Part shown: one piece after another, positions 24,721-35,681 of the stretch
Layout: each line of letters starts with the position of its first letter
How positions within the stretch are numbered: the first letter of the stretch is position 1
Assembly (NCBI RefSeq): GCF_001693515.2
Contig: NZ_CP042968.1
Coordinates: 2,604,001-2,668,000, forward strand
DNA length: 64,000 bases
Direction of reading: 5' to 3'
Source: Bradyrhizobium paxllaeri
GTDB lineage: Bacteria > Pseudomonadota > Alphaproteobacteria > Rhizobiales > Xanthobacteraceae
Made by a program: the position numbers and the translations under genes
The notes under the pieces: generated by a model
What the model saw: the letters and a program-made list of their open reading frames with translations, nothing else
The model's database searches: none
What the model was told of the DNA's origin: nothing

Positions 24721-27251
24721 GCGAGCTCCTACCAGCGCACCTCGCCGGCCATCCCAACAAGCTGCCGCGTCCCAAGGGCGAGTTGCAAGCGCTTGAGGGG
24801 GCCTGGGAGTTGCCGAAGGGATGGCGGATCGTCACCGCGGTCAATAACACGGTCGTTGGCTACTTCTACGTGGCGGCCGCAGTGCTGTTCTTCCTGCTCG
24901 CGGGAATCCTCGCCCTGCTGATGCGCCTCCAGCTCGCAGTGCCGAGCAACACCTTCCTGTCGCCGGAGACCTACAACCAGATCTTCACGATGCACGGCAC
25001 CATGATGATGTTCCTGTTCGCCGTGCCGGTGGTCGAAGCGATGGGCATTCTCCTTCTGCCGCAGATGCTGGGAGCGCGCGACCTTCCGTTTCCTCGCCTC
25101 GGCGCCTTCGCATTCTGGGCCTATTTCGTCGGAGGGATCATTTTCTTCGGCACACTGTTCTACGATCTCGCGCCGTCAGGCGGGTGGTTCATGTATCCGC
25201 CGCTCACCGGGGCGCAGTATTCGCCCGGGCTCGGCGCGGATTTCTGGCTGCTCGGCATCGGCTTCATCGAAATCTCGGCAATCGCGGGCGCGATCGAGCT
25301 GATTGTCGGCGTGCTGCGCACGCGCGCACCCGGCATGTCGCTCGATCGCATGCCGATGTTCGCTTGGACGATGCTGATCTTCGCCGGGATGATTGTGTTC
25401 GCCTTTCCGGCCGTCATCGTGGCAACGCTGCTGCTTGAGCTCGAGCGTGCCTTCGGCTGGCCGTTCTTCATTCCGCAGAAGGGCGGTGACGCGCTGCTAT
25501 GGCAGCATCTGTTCTGGTTCTTCGGTCACCCGGAGGTCTACATCATCTTCCTGCCGGCCGCCGGCATGGTGTCGATGATCGTGCCCACGATGTCCCGCAC
25601 GCCGCTCGTCGGTTACCGGCTGATTGTCGTCGCGTTGATCGCGACTGGTTTCTTCTCGTTTGGCCTGTGGGTGCATCACATGTTCACCACCGGTATCCCG
25701 GCGCTTTCCCTGAGTTTCTTCTCGGCTGCCAGCATGGCGGTTGCGCTCCCAAGCGGCATTCAGGTTTTTGCCTGGATCGCCACGATCGCGGCCGGACGGC
25801 TGCAGTTAACGACCGCATCGCTGTTCGTGCTCGGCTTCCTGTTCATATTTACGTTGGGCGGGCTGACGGGCGTGATGGTCGCGATGGTGCCGTTCGACTG
25901 GCAGGTGCACGACACTTATTTTGTGGTCGCGCATTTTCACTATGTGCTGGTGGGAGGCATGGTATTTCCGCTGTTCGGTGCCTTCTATTACTGGGCGCCC
26001 GCCTTCAGCCGCCGCCTGCTGTCGGAGCGATCAGGCAAGACGACATTCTCCCTGATGTTCATCGGCTTCAACGTCGCGTTTTTTCCCATGCACATCACGG
26101 GCCTCATGGGCATGCCGCGCCGCGTCTACACTTATCCCGCCATTGCCGAGTGGAACGTGCTGAACATGATCTCGACCATCGGAGCATTCCTGTTTGCGGC
26201 CGGCGTGCTGGTTTTCCTCGTCGACCTCGTTCGCAACCTGCGTCCAACCGTGTCCGAACCAGTCGGGGACGTGTGGAAGGGCGCCTCGCTCGAGTGGCTG
26301 CACAACCATGTCTACGGGCCGCGCAGCGTGCCGCTGGTGACGAGCCGCGATCCGCTCTGGGATCAGCCGGGACTTTCGCAGGAATCGAAAGAGGGGCGTC
26401 ACTATCTGCCCGGCACGGTGACGGGGCAGCGCGAAACGATCATCACTTCGCCAATCGAGGCAACGCCGCAGGCACTACAGCGTCTGCCCGGCGATGGCTG
26501 GACACCACTGCTCGGCGCGGTGTTCACAGCCGGCTTGTTCATGCTGCTCACCGTAAAGTATGTGACGCTCGCATTCATCTCGGGTGCGCTCGCGCTCATG
26601 ATGATCCTGATCTGGATATGGGGCAGCGATCCAGGGCCATTGCCTCGTGCCGGGATCGGCCATGGCATCAGGGTACCCACCTATGTCAACGGTCCGCTCG
26701 CGCATTCCTGGTGGGCGATGGTCGTGCTAATCCTTGTCGCAGGCTCGCTCTACCTCTCTTTTGTGTTCTCCTATCTCTTCCTTTGGACGGTCTCGCCGCA
26801 GGTCTGGCCGAAACCCGAGCAGATGCCGCCGTCGTTGTGGTCCGTCATTTCGGCGATCTTGCTCGCAGCCAGCAGCGGGTTGACCATGCTCGCCGGCCGC
26901 GTTCTTCCAGCTCGGTCGCGCAACGGTAGCGCCTTCGTCGGTGCGATCGGCTTGGCGGTCGTATCGCTTTGCGGAAGCCTTGGCGTCGAAGTCCTGTCCC
27001 ACTGGCGGGCGGGCTTTCGCCCTGATGTCGACGCGCATGGTGCACTTGCGTACATGGCGTCGTTTCTTCAGGCTCAGCTTGTGCTGGTGCTTGTCGTCAT
27101 GGCGGGCTTTGCCGTCGCGCGTTGCCTTGCCGGCATGCTGAGTCGCCGGCGCCGCGTCGTTTTCGACAATCTCGCGCTGCTCTGGCACTATACGGTCGCG
27201 CAAGGCTTGCTCGGCCTTCTGCTCGTGCACGGCTTTCCGAGGGTAGTATGA
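24717..27251 (+). CDS. ctaD: Cytochrome c oxidase subunit I-III fusion
   Basis: At 844 residues this joins subunit I (about 1-560) to a subunit III-like helical part (about 600-840). Subunit I shows 'TMHGTMMMFLF' (low-spin haem ligand), 'FFGHPEVYIIFLP' (CuB histidine, the E of the D-pathway, and the cross-linked tyrosine), 'WVHHMFTTG' (two CuB histidines) and 'VAHFHYVLVGG'. The glutamate in HPEV marks an A1-type oxidase. It starts in an ATGA overlap with coxB. It reduces O2 to water and pumps protons across the inner membrane. No subunit IV or haem A synthase gene is in the window. Confidence 0.93.
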   Translation: MSELLPAHLAGHPNKLPRPKGELQALEGAWELPKGWRIVTAVNNTVVGYFYVAAAVLFFLLAGILALLMRLQLAVPSNTFLSPETYNQIFTMHGTMMMFLFAVPVVEAMGILLLPQMLGARDLPFPRLGAFAFWAYFVGGIIFFGTLFYDLAPSGGWFMYPPLTGAQYSPGLGADFWLLGIGFIEISAIAGAIELIVGVLRTRAPGMSLDRMPMFAWTMLIFAGMIVFAFPAVIVATLLLELERAFGWPFFIPQKGGDALLWQHLFWFFGHPEVYIIFLPAAGMVSMIVPTMSRTPLVGYRLIVVALIATGFFSFGLWVHHMFTTGIPALSLSFFSAASMAVALPSGIQVFAWIATIAAGRLQLTTASLFVLGFLFIFTLGGLTGVMVAMVPFDWQVHDTYFVVAHFHYVLVGGMVFPLFGAFYYWAPAFSRRLLSERSGKTTFSLMFIGFNVAFFPMHITGLMGMPRRVYTYPAIAEWNVLNMISTIGAFLFAAGVLVFLVDLVRNLRPTVSEPVGDVWKGASLEWLHNHVYGPRSVPLVTSRDPLWDQPGLSQESKEGRHYLPGTVTGQRETIITSPIEATPQALQRLPGDGWTPLLGAVFTAGLFMLLTVKYVTLAFISGALALMMILIWIWGSDPGPLPRAGIGHGIRVPTYVNGPLAHSWWAMVVLILVAGSLYLSFVFSYLFLWTVSPQVWPKPEQMPPSLWSVISAILLAASSGLTMLAGRVLPARSRNGSAFVGAIGLAVVSLCGSLGVEVLSHWRAGFRPDVDAHGALAYMASFLQAQLVLVLVVMAGFAVARCLAGMLSRRRRVVFDNLALLWHYTVAQGLLGLLLVHGFPRVV

Positions 27252-27607
27252 GCGCGCCCCGCACTCGGGCTCTTGCCGATCTGCTGCGCCTGTTCGTCGG
27301 GCCGGTCGTCTGGTTCTTGCATCTAGCTCTGCTGTACGGCGCGGAGGCTCTGATTTGTACGCCTTCCGTCGGCTCGGGGCGCGTGATGATGTGGCTTGGT
27401 ATTGCGGCGACCGTAACGGCGCTCGGAATTCTTGTATTTCTGGCCGCAGTTCCAGCGCCACGCGCGGACGGTCCGCCGAGCCAGCACAGGGGTGCGATAT
27501 TCCTGCATAACACGACAAGGCTGCTCGCCTTCTTGTCCGCTATTGGCGTGATTTGGAACGCGCTCGCTGTTGCCTTGGTGCCTGTCTGCACGCTCGCGGC
27601 GAGTTAG
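27248..27607 (+). CDS. Small membrane protein of the oxidase operon
   Basis: This 119-residue protein has three predicted membrane helices ('FVGPVVWFLHLALLYG', 'MMWLGIAATVTALGILVFLAAV', 'LLAFLSAIGVIWNALAVALVP'). Its ATG overlaps the ctaD stop (ATGA). I do not recognise a named family. By position it could be a small extra subunit or an assembly helper for the oxidase. Confidence 0.75.
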   Translation: MSAPRTRALADLLRLFVGPVVWFLHLALLYGAEALICTPSVGSGRVMMWLGIAATVTALGILVFLAAVPAPRADGPPSQHRGAIFLHNTTRLLAFLSAIGVIWNALAVALVPVCTLAAS

Positions 27608-27685
27608 TCGGGACGCTGTTTGTGGTTCGGCTAGGAACTTCGCTTTTTCATGCCGCGTTGGCACGGAAACGCGAGGGCTCTTGTC

Positions 27686-28186
27686 ATGCAGATAGATTGG
27701 AACAGCGTCTTCTTTCCCAGTCTCGGCATCGCCGAGATCGTCGTCCGGGGCACGCTCATGTATCTCGGCCTTTTCGTGATCCTGCGCTTCATGGCGCGTC
27801 GGCAGGCGGGGCATCTTGGACCGGCGGATCTCCTGGTGATCGTGCTGATCGCGGACGCGGCGCAGAACGGACTTGGCAAGGAATATCAGTCCGTGACCGA
27901 AGGCCTCGTGCTGGTCCTGACCATCGTTGCCTGGGAATACGTTATCGACTGGCTATCTTACCGGTTTCCGGCCCTAAGGCCTGTCCTCAGACCTCCGTCT
28001 CTGACGCTGGTAAGAGACGGGCGGATTGTCGAGGAGGCAATGCGCAAGGAAATGCTGTCGATGGACGAACTCGCATCTCTGTTGAGGCAGCAGCAAGTGG
28101 AGGACATTGCTCAAGTAAGGCTCGCAAAGCTCGAAGGCGACGGACGGATCAGCGTACTTAGGCGCGAAGCTTCGGCTGGACGATAA
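27686..28186 (+). CDS. DUF421/YetF-like membrane protein
   Basis: The 166-residue protein has two or three membrane helices at the N-terminus ('GIAEIVVRGTLMYLGLFVILRFMARRQAGHLGPADLLVIVLIADAAQNG') and a small cytoplasmic domain with 'PPSLTLVRDGRIVEEAMRKEMLS', typical of the YetF/DUF421 family. The start at 27686 is chosen because GAGGG lies upstream; an ATG at 27650 would add 12 residues. It follows the oxidase operon by about 80 bp. Function is unknown. Confidence 0.8.
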   Translation: MQIDWNSVFFPSLGIAEIVVRGTLMYLGLFVILRFMARRQAGHLGPADLLVIVLIADAAQNGLGKEYQSVTEGLVLVLTIVAWEYVIDWLSYRFPALRPVLRPPSLTLVRDGRIVEEAMRKEMLSMDELASLLRQQQVEDIAQVRLAKLEGDGRISVLRREASAGR

Positions 28187-28277
28187 CGGACCGGAGAGGC
28201 GTTAGGTTGCGGACAGCAGCAGTGGCGATGAAGCAGGCCATCGCGCCGACCGTTGCTTCTCTTCGTCCGGTGCTTCG

Positions 28278-29696
28278 CTAGTTCACAGGCCCCCCGCGAC
28301 CCAAACCTTCCATATCGGGCTCCATTCTCTTCACCCCGGTCCGCCGGTTGACCATGATGGTTACGAGCCAGAGAACGATGCCGATCCCGATCAGGACCCC
28401 GGCGACCCGGTACTGAACAGGGTCGCGACCGGTCCAGGGACCCGCGAGGAAGGCGCAGAACACAGCGCCCAGGATCGGCAGAATGGTGGGCGTGCGGAAA
28501 TGCTGATGATTTACAGCATCGCGCCGAAGCACCAGGACCGCGACATTCACCACCGTGAAGACGCATAGCAGGAGAAGCGCGGTGGTGCCGCCGAGTGCCG
28601 GCACTTCGCCGACAAACGTGATCAGGGCAAAGGCCAGCAGGGTGGTGAAGCCGATGGCGACATAGGGCGTCCGCCGCGTCTTGTGGACTTTCCCGAGGGA
28701 TGGCGGAAGCACATGTTCGCGGCTCATGCCATAGACGAGGCGGCTGGCCATCAGCATATTGATGAGCGCGCTATTGGCCACGGCAAACATGGTGATGAAT
28801 CCAAAGATCCAGATCGGGAAGTTCGGCGCGCCCTGCTGGACGACTTTCAACAGCGGTGTTTCGCCTTCGCCCAGTTGCTCCGGCGCCACCAGCGTGATGG
28901 ACGAGATCGAGACCAGAACATAGATGAGGCCGGTAATCACCAGGCCCGCAAGCAGCACCTTTGGAAAGTGACGGGTCGGATCCTTGCATTCCTCGGCCAT
29001 GTTGACCGAATCCTCAAACCCCACCATGGCAAAGAATGCCAGCGTGGTCGCGGCAATCACCGGCCAGAACATGCCGCCGTCCGGCGTCGAGCGAAACTGA
29101 ACGACGCGCGAGACGTCACCCTGGCCCAACCCGATCGCCCAAAGGCCGATCGCGATGATGATCAGTAGCCCCGTCAGCTCCACGCAGGTGAGAACGACGT
29201 TGGCCTTCACGCTCTCACCGACCCCGCGGAAATTGACTGCGGCAACGATCGCCATGAAAGCGAGACCGGTCATCGTAATGCCAAAGCCCGTCAGGTTCAG
29301 CCCCATGGCGTGCGACATGTTTGCGGCGAAAGCCCGGGAAGCTGTTGATGCCGAGGTGATACCCGAGCACATCACCGCAAATGCGACGATGAATGTAATA
29401 AAATGGATGCCAAAGGCCTTGTGCGTATAGAGAGCCGCGCCTGCCGCTTTTGGATATTTCGTGACCAGTTCGAGATAGCTGAACGCGGTCATTAGGGCGA
29501 CCACAAAGGCAACCAGGAAAGGCAGCCACACGACGCCGCCGACCTGTTTCGCCACCTGCCCTGTAAGTGCGTAAATCCCCGTGCCGAGAATGTCGCCGAC
29601 AATGAACAGCAGGAGCAGCCAGGGGCCCATGACCCGATGAAGGCTCGGCTCAGCGCTGCTTGATTGGGGGGCGACGTTGGCGGGGATATCGGTCAT
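28278..29696 (-). CDS. APC-superfamily amino acid permease
   Basis: This is a 472-residue carrier with about 12 membrane segments. The first helix has 'IVGDILGTGIYALTGQVA', the unwound glycine motif that binds the amino-acid backbone. 'GFEDSVNMAEECKDPTRHFPK' is a typical helix 6 to loop 7 signature. AGAGGA precedes the ATG at 29696. The gene stands alone, convergent with the DUF421 gene. Its substrate cannot be told from sequence; cationic amino acids are one option. Confidence 0.88.
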   Translation of the reverse strand: MTDIPANVAPQSSSAEPSLHRVMGPWLLLLFIVGDILGTGIYALTGQVAKQVGGVVWLPFLVAFVVALMTAFSYLELVTKYPKAAGAALYTHKAFGIHFITFIVAFAVMCSGITSASTASRAFAANMSHAMGLNLTGFGITMTGLAFMAIVAAVNFRGVGESVKANVVLTCVELTGLLIIIAIGLWAIGLGQGDVSRVVQFRSTPDGGMFWPVIAATTLAFFAMVGFEDSVNMAEECKDPTRHFPKVLLAGLVITGLIYVLVSISSITLVAPEQLGEGETPLLKVVQQGAPNFPIWIFGFITMFAVANSALINMLMASRLVYGMSREHVLPPSLGKVHKTRRTPYVAIGFTTLLAFALITFVGEVPALGGTTALLLLCVFTVVNVAVLVLRRDAVNHQHFRTPTILPILGAVFCAFLAGPWTGRDPVQYRVAGVLIGIGIVLWLVTIMVNRRTGVKRMEPDMEGLGRGGPVN

Positions 29697-29965
29697 CGCA
29701 CGTCCTCTTTCAATCCGGTGACGCCAGATCAGTCTATCGGTAGTTGAAGGCGCTGTGCAATGATCCTCCCGGCGATTGGGGCGATGAGCCGGCGATTGGT
29801 TGCAGTGCGGAACCATTTCCAGCCGCAGGCATTCAACTCACGCACGGTTCGGTTCGCCGACAGACGGCATGTGAAGGCCTCGGCCGATACGCCGGGGCCC
29901 TTCTTCTGCTCCGCCCTGAGGCGAACGGGTTGGCTCGAGGCAGCTCCTACAGGAGGAATTCGATC

Positions 29966-30217
29966 ATGCGATTGACTGTATCAACTGCAATCCTCGTCCT
30001 ATCGGTGCTTCCCGCGTTCGCGGATCGCGCGGTCACTGAAGACGAGCGCGCAAAGCTTGTCGCCGCGGTTCAGGCAGAGGGATGCTCGGGCGGCAAGTTC
30101 GAAATGGATGAAGACGACCAGCAGTTCGAGGTCGATGACGCCGTCTGCGCGGACGGCAAGAAGTACGACCTCAAGTTCGATATGCAGATGAAGTTGAAGC
30201 GGAAGAATCTGGACTAA
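29966..30217 (+). CDS. Small secreted PepSY-domain protein
   Basis: The 83-residue protein has a Sec signal peptide ('MRLTVSTAILVLSVLPAFA') and a short acidic domain ('KLVAAVQAEGCSGGKFEMDEDD...FEVDDAVCADGKKYDLKFD') that fits the small PepSY group. Two cysteines could form a disulfide. AGGAGGAATTCGATC precedes the ATG, an ideal Shine-Dalgarno. It is transcribed divergently from the permease gene. Confidence 0.8.
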   Translation: MRLTVSTAILVLSVLPAFADRAVTEDERAKLVAAVQAEGCSGGKFEMDEDDQQFEVDDAVCADGKKYDLKFDMQMKLKRKNLD

Positions 30218-30548
30218 GCTGCGAGGCACACAGGACGTCATGCGAGCCTACGGGTCGCGCGAATGCACGCCCGATGACAGGCTGCGCGAAGCAGTCCATA
30301 GCGCCGCATAACGGATGGATGGATTGCTTCCGCTTTCGCTCTCCGAGCTACGGCGGACAAGTCGTCGCTTCTCTCCTCGCGATGACGGTGCTATCGATTT
30401 CCATCATGTTCATGAACCAAGCGTCTGATTTGTTGGGCGTTTCCGAGTTTCCTCCCACTCCGCGGGAAATAAAATCAGCCGCGTTGAGATCGCACCGCGC
30501 CACCGCGAAAATCGCCGTCAGAGCCAACACTGGTGAGCGAGGCGCGAC
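30218..30548. other. Intergenic region before gcl, with a decayed repeat
   Basis: About 330 bp without a supported gene. The part near 30310-30390 (GGATGGATTGCTTCCGCTTTC ... CTCGCGATGACG) resembles degraded ends of the palindromic repeat type seen at 13135-13240. I see no oxalate-type operator here, so gcl is probably not in that regulon. Confidence 0.35.
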
Positions 30549-32348
<1,800 letters not shown>

Positions 32349-32362
32349 CGGGAGATTCAACC

Positions 32363-33148
32363 GTGCCGAAATTTGCCGCCAACCTCACCATGCTGTTCGG
32401 CGAACAGCCGTTTATCGAGCGCTTCGCCGCCGCCAAGGCCGCGGGATTCAACGGAGTCGAATATCTATTCCCCTATGATTTCGACAAGGCCGATCTGCGC
32501 GAGCAGTTGCACCAGCACGGCCTGACCCAAGTGCTGCACAATCTACCGGCGGGCAATTGGGGCGCCGGCGAGCGCGGCATCGCCATCCTGCCGGACAGGG
32601 TCGACGAGTTTCGCGACGGTGTCGCGCGCGCCATCGACTATGCCAAGGCGCTCGATTGCCGCCAGCTCAACTGCCTCGTCGGCATCGCGCCCGACGGCGC
32701 GGATGCTGTCGATCTCAACGAGACATTGATCGGTAATCTGCGCTTTGCGGCGGATGCACTCGCGAAGGAGCAGATCAGGCTCCTGATCGAGCCGATCAAC
32801 ACGATCGATATTCCGGGCTTCTTCCTGAACAGGACGGCGCAGGCGCTTCAGCTCATCGCCGACGTGCGCTCGAGCAATCTGTTCGTGCAGTACGACATCT
32901 ATCACATGCAGGTGATGGAGGGTGACCTTGCGCGAACCCTGCAAAAACATCTGCCGCGCATCGCCCATGTCCAGCTTGCCGACAATCCCGGCCGCAACGA
33001 GCCGGGGACGGGCGAGATCAACTATCCCTTCCTGTTCCGCCATCTCGACGCTATTGGTTATCGAGGCTGGATCGGCTGCGAATACAAACCGAGGACGACG
33101 ACGGTCGAAGGTCTCGGTTGGCACGCCGCGTTGACGGCCGATACTTGA
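32363..33148 (+). CDS. hyi: Hydroxypyruvate isomerase
   Basis: This 261-residue TIM-barrel protein interconverts hydroxypyruvate and tartronate semialdehyde. It starts 'VPKFAANLTMLFGEQPFIERF' and keeps 'LLIEPINTIDIPGFFL', 'FVQYDIYHMQVMEGD', 'HVQLADNPGRNEPGTGEINY' and 'IGCEYKP', all typical of Hyi. The metal-binding glutamate and histidines are in those blocks. The start is a GTG with GGGAG eight bases upstream; ATG codons upstream lie inside gcl. It sits between gcl and glxR. Confidence 0.94.
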   Translation: MPKFAANLTMLFGEQPFIERFAAAKAAGFNGVEYLFPYDFDKADLREQLHQHGLTQVLHNLPAGNWGAGERGIAILPDRVDEFRDGVARAIDYAKALDCRQLNCLVGIAPDGADAVDLNETLIGNLRFAADALAKEQIRLLIEPINTIDIPGFFLNRTAQALQLIADVRSSNLFVQYDIYHMQVMEGDLARTLQKHLPRIAHVQLADNPGRNEPGTGEINYPFLFRHLDAIGYRGWIGCEYKPRTTTVEGLGWHAALTADT

Positions 33149-33174
33149 ACAAGAAACGACAAAGGGGAGTTGAA

Positions 33175-34062
33175 ATGACCAATATCGGCTTTATCGGTCT
33201 CGGCACCATGGGGCGCCCGATGGCGGGCCATCTCCAGGCTGCCGGCCACCGCCTGTTCCTGCATGATGTCGTGCCTGTCGCACCGGAGCTGGTTGCCGCC
33301 GGCGGCGTGGTCTGCAAGTCGGCCAAGGACGTCGCCGAGCAGGCTGAAATCGTCATCATCATGGTGCCGGATACGCCGCACGTGGAAGCCGTGCTGTTCG
33401 GGCCTGATGGCGTTGCGAAGGGACCCTTGAAGGGCAAGATCGTCGTCGACATGAGCTCGATCTCGCCGCTCGCCACCAAGGAGTTTGGCAAGAAGGTGGA
33501 GGCGCTCGGCGCCGACTATCTCGATGCACCGGTTTCCGGCGGTGAAGTCGGCGCCAAGGCGGCAAGCCTCACCATCATGGTCGGCGGGCCGGAGCGCGCG
33601 TTCAACGCCGTGAAGCCGATCTTCGACAAGATGGGCAAGAACGTCACCCTCGTCGGCGCCAACGGCGACGGGCAGACGACAAAGGTCGCCAACCAGATCA
33701 TCGTCGCGCTGACGATCGAGGCGGTCGGCGAGGCGCTGTTGTTCGCATCGAAAGCCGGCGCGGATCCCGCGCTGGTGCGGCAGGCGCTGATGGGCGGCTT
33801 TGCCTCGTCGCGCATTCTGGAAGTGCATGGCGAGCGCATGGTGAAGCGCAACTTCGAGCCGGGCTTCCGTATCGAGCTGCACCAGAAGGATCTCAATCTG
33901 GCGCTGGAGGGCGCGCGGGCGCTCGGCATTTCCTTGCCGAGCACGGCGGTCGCGCAGCAATTGTTCTCGTCCTGCACCGCCCATGGCGGCAAGGCCTGGG
34001 ACCATTCGGGAATGGTGCGCGCGCTCGAAATGATGGCAAGCCACGAGGTCGCCAAAGCCTGA
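33175..34062 (+). CDS. glxR: Tartronate semialdehyde reductase
   Basis: The 295-residue beta-hydroxyacid dehydrogenase reduces tartronate semialdehyde to glycerate. It has 'IGFIGLGTMGRPMAGHL' (NAD(P) fold), 'DAPVSGGEVGAKAASLTIMVGG' (substrate loop) and the catalytic lysine in 'GQTTKVANQIIV'. 'FRIELHQKDLNLALEGAR' is typical of the C-terminal domain. The ATG at 33175 has GGGGAG just upstream. It is the last gene before a strong terminator, so no glycerate kinase is in this operon. Confidence 0.94.
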   Translation: MTNIGFIGLGTMGRPMAGHLQAAGHRLFLHDVVPVAPELVAAGGVVCKSAKDVAEQAEIVIIMVPDTPHVEAVLFGPDGVAKGPLKGKIVVDMSSISPLATKEFGKKVEALGADYLDAPVSGGEVGAKAASLTIMVGGPERAFNAVKPIFDKMGKNVTLVGANGDGQTTKVANQIIVALTIEAVGEALLFASKAGADPALVRQALMGGFASSRILEVHGERMVKRNFEPGFRIELHQKDLNLALEGARALGISLPSTAVAQQLFSSCTAHGGKAWDHSGMVRALEMMASHEVAKA

Positions 34063-34088
34063 TTTCTTGTTTCTCCCTGTGACTGGAA

Positions 34089-34118
34089 CCGCGTCGAAAT
34101 TTCGACGCGGCTCTTTTT
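34089..34118 (+). terminator. Rho-independent terminator of the gcl operon
   Basis: CCGCGTCGAAATTTCGACGCGG (34089-34110) is a perfect self-complementary stem followed by CTCTTTTT. It lies 27 bases after glxR. Confidence 0.9.
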
Positions 34119-34191
34119 GCTGTCGCATTGGAACTGGAACTTCCCGTGCCGCCAATGATTGAAATGCATCATCGATTTACTGGAGGATGCA

Positions 34192-34575
34192 ATGAATAAT
34201 CGTTTGGCTGTTTCACTGATTGCCGCTTCACTGCTGATGCCGGGCGCGGCGTTTGCCCAGTCGACCACTGCGCAAGGCGCGGCGGAAGGCGCCGCGAGGG
34301 GTGGTGAAGCCGCTGGTCCGGTCGGCGCCATCGTCGGCGGTACCGTCGGTGCTGCGGTCGGCGCGGCCGTGGAAATTCCGAACGCGGTGATCAATTCGGT
34401 TCCGCGCGATCGCTCCGTGGTGGTGCGTGAGCGCGTAGTGGTGGGCGAGCCGCTGCCGCCAGCCGTTGAACTGCGCACGGTGCCGCAGCATACCGAATAC
34501 CGTTATGCCGTGGTCAATGATCGCCGGGTGATCGTGGAGCCGCGTACGCGAAGGGTCGTGAGAATCCTCGACTGA
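34192..34575 (+). CDS. Secreted DUF1236 protein
   Basis: The 127-residue protein has a signal peptide ('MNNRLAVSLIAASLLMPGAAFAQ'), a glycine/alanine-rich stretch (GGEAAGPVGAIVGGTVGAAVG) that could insert in a membrane, and a C-terminal block 'EYRYAVVNDRRVIVEPRTRRVVRIL' typical of DUF1236. GGAGGATGCA precedes the ATG. Such proteins are common in rhizobia; their function is unknown. Confidence 0.85.
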   Translation: MNNRLAVSLIAASLLMPGAAFAQSTTAQGAAEGAARGGEAAGPVGAIVGGTVGAAVGAAVEIPNAVINSVPRDRSVVVRERVVVGEPLPPAVELRTVPQHTEYRYAVVNDRRVIVEPRTRRVVRILD

Positions 34576-34597
34576 CGGGCCTAAGCTGTTGGCTGAC

Positions 34598-34632
34598 ATT
34601 CCTCGCGGGCGACGCCTGCGAGGAATTTTTTT
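34598..34632 (+). terminator. Rho-independent terminator after the DUF1236 gene
   Basis: ATTCCTCGC (34598-34606) pairs with GCGAGGAAT (34618-34626) and is followed by seven T. Confidence 0.9.
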
Positions 34633-34636
34633 GTGG

Positions 34637-34990
34637 TCACGGCAGCGATCGCTGCGTTCGCCTGAGCTTCCAGTCGAGCGCCGCGGCAACCAGGAGGCCG
34701 AGAGACGCGGCCAATGCGTCGACCACGAAATCTGACATCCGCGCATGCCGGCCGGGCGCCCAGAACTGCAGGATTTCGATCAGGCCGGTGAAGGCAATGA
34801 CGAGGGTCGCCGTCAGCGAACGATTGCGCGTGTGCGCCAGCCCGAAGGCGAGCCCCAGCAGCATGAAGGCAAGCGCGTGCTCGCCGTTCTGTCCGAGATT
34901 CAAGTGCGGTCGCCGTTCGGCCGGTCCGAGGGTTGCGAAGGCAATGGCCGCGGCAAGGCCCCAGGCGATAAGTCGAGGGATGATCGTCAT
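34637..34990 (-). CDS. VanZ-like small membrane protein
   Basis: This 117-residue protein has about four membrane helices and the pattern 'NGEHALAFMLLGLAFGLA...LVIAFTGLIEILQFWAPGRHARMSDFVVDALAASLG', which fits the VanZ family (the E-x-x-Q and D-x-x-x-N/D motifs). The start may be 34990 or an ATG six codons earlier at 35008; neither has a clear Shine-Dalgarno. It is convergent with the DUF1236 gene. Function is unknown. Confidence 0.78.
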   Translation of the reverse strand: MTIIPRLIAWGLAAAIAFATLGPAERRPHLNLGQNGEHALAFMLLGLAFGLAHTRNRSLTATLVIAFTGLIEILQFWAPGRHARMSDFVVDALAASLGLLVAAALDWKLRRTQRSLP

Positions 34991-35060
34991 CGGGACGGCA
35001 TAGCACACATTCCGTGCGGTAAGTCCATACGCACGATCGAGGCAATGTGTGGTTAATCCG

Positions 35061-35681
35061 TCAGAGCGGCTCCCTCACGCCCATACCGTGCATGAAGCGC
35101 TCCCGAATTTGCACGGGATCGCGACGGGTGGTGCCTGTGCCCGGCTTGTCGTCGATGCGCACGCCGATCAGGGTCGGGCCTGCGGCCGACAGGGACTCCT
35201 CGATAAGGCGCTCGAAATCGTCCTCGTCCGCCGCCCAGCTGCTGTTGGTGAGCCCGCTCGCGACCGCGATGGCGACGAGGTCGGCGACGGCTGCACCCGG
35301 CGTCGGTTGCGCGCCGGTGATCTGGTAGATGCCATTGTCCATCACTACCATGGTGAGGTTTTTCGGCGCCAGCGTCGCGATCGTCGAGAGCGATCCAAGC
35401 TGCATCAAGAGCGAGCCGTCGCCTTCGAGCGCGAACACCCGGCGATCGGGTTGCGCCAGCGCGACGCCGAGCGCGATCGGGAAGGCGAGACCCATGCTGC
35501 CGAGCATGTAGAAATTCTGCGGCCGGTGGCCGGCGGCCCACAGGTCGAAATTGGTGTTGCCGATGCCGCCGATCACGGCTTCCTCGTTCTTCAACTTCGC
35601 GATCAGCCGCGAGGTGAGATCGAAGCGGTTCATGACCTTGGTATTGCGGGCAGGATTATCGTTGTTCATGACATCGCTCAC
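35061..35681 (-). CDS. Thiamine-diphosphate decarboxylase, C-terminal (cofactor) subunit, ComE-like
   Basis: The 206-residue protein is the cofactor-binding half of a split decarboxylase. 'GSMGLAFPIALGVALAQ' and 'ALEGDGSLLMQLGSLSTIATL...VVMDNGIYQITGAQ' form the ThDP pyrophosphate motif. It overlaps the upstream subunit by four bases (GTGA), so I use the GTG at 35681; an ATG at 35669 is possible. This layout matches sulfopyruvate decarboxylase ComDE and phosphonopyruvate decarboxylase. The actual 2-oxo acid is unknown. Confidence 0.85.
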   Translation of the reverse strand: MSDVMNNDNPARNTKVMNRFDLTSRLIAKLKNEEAVIGGIGNTNFDLWAAGHRPQNFYMLGSMGLAFPIALGVALAQPDRRVFALEGDGSLLMQLGSLSTIATLAPKNLTMVVMDNGIYQITGAQPTPGAAVADLVAIAVASGLTNSSWAADEDDFERLIEESLSAAGPTLIGVRIDDKPGTGTTRRDPVQIRERFMHGMGVREPL

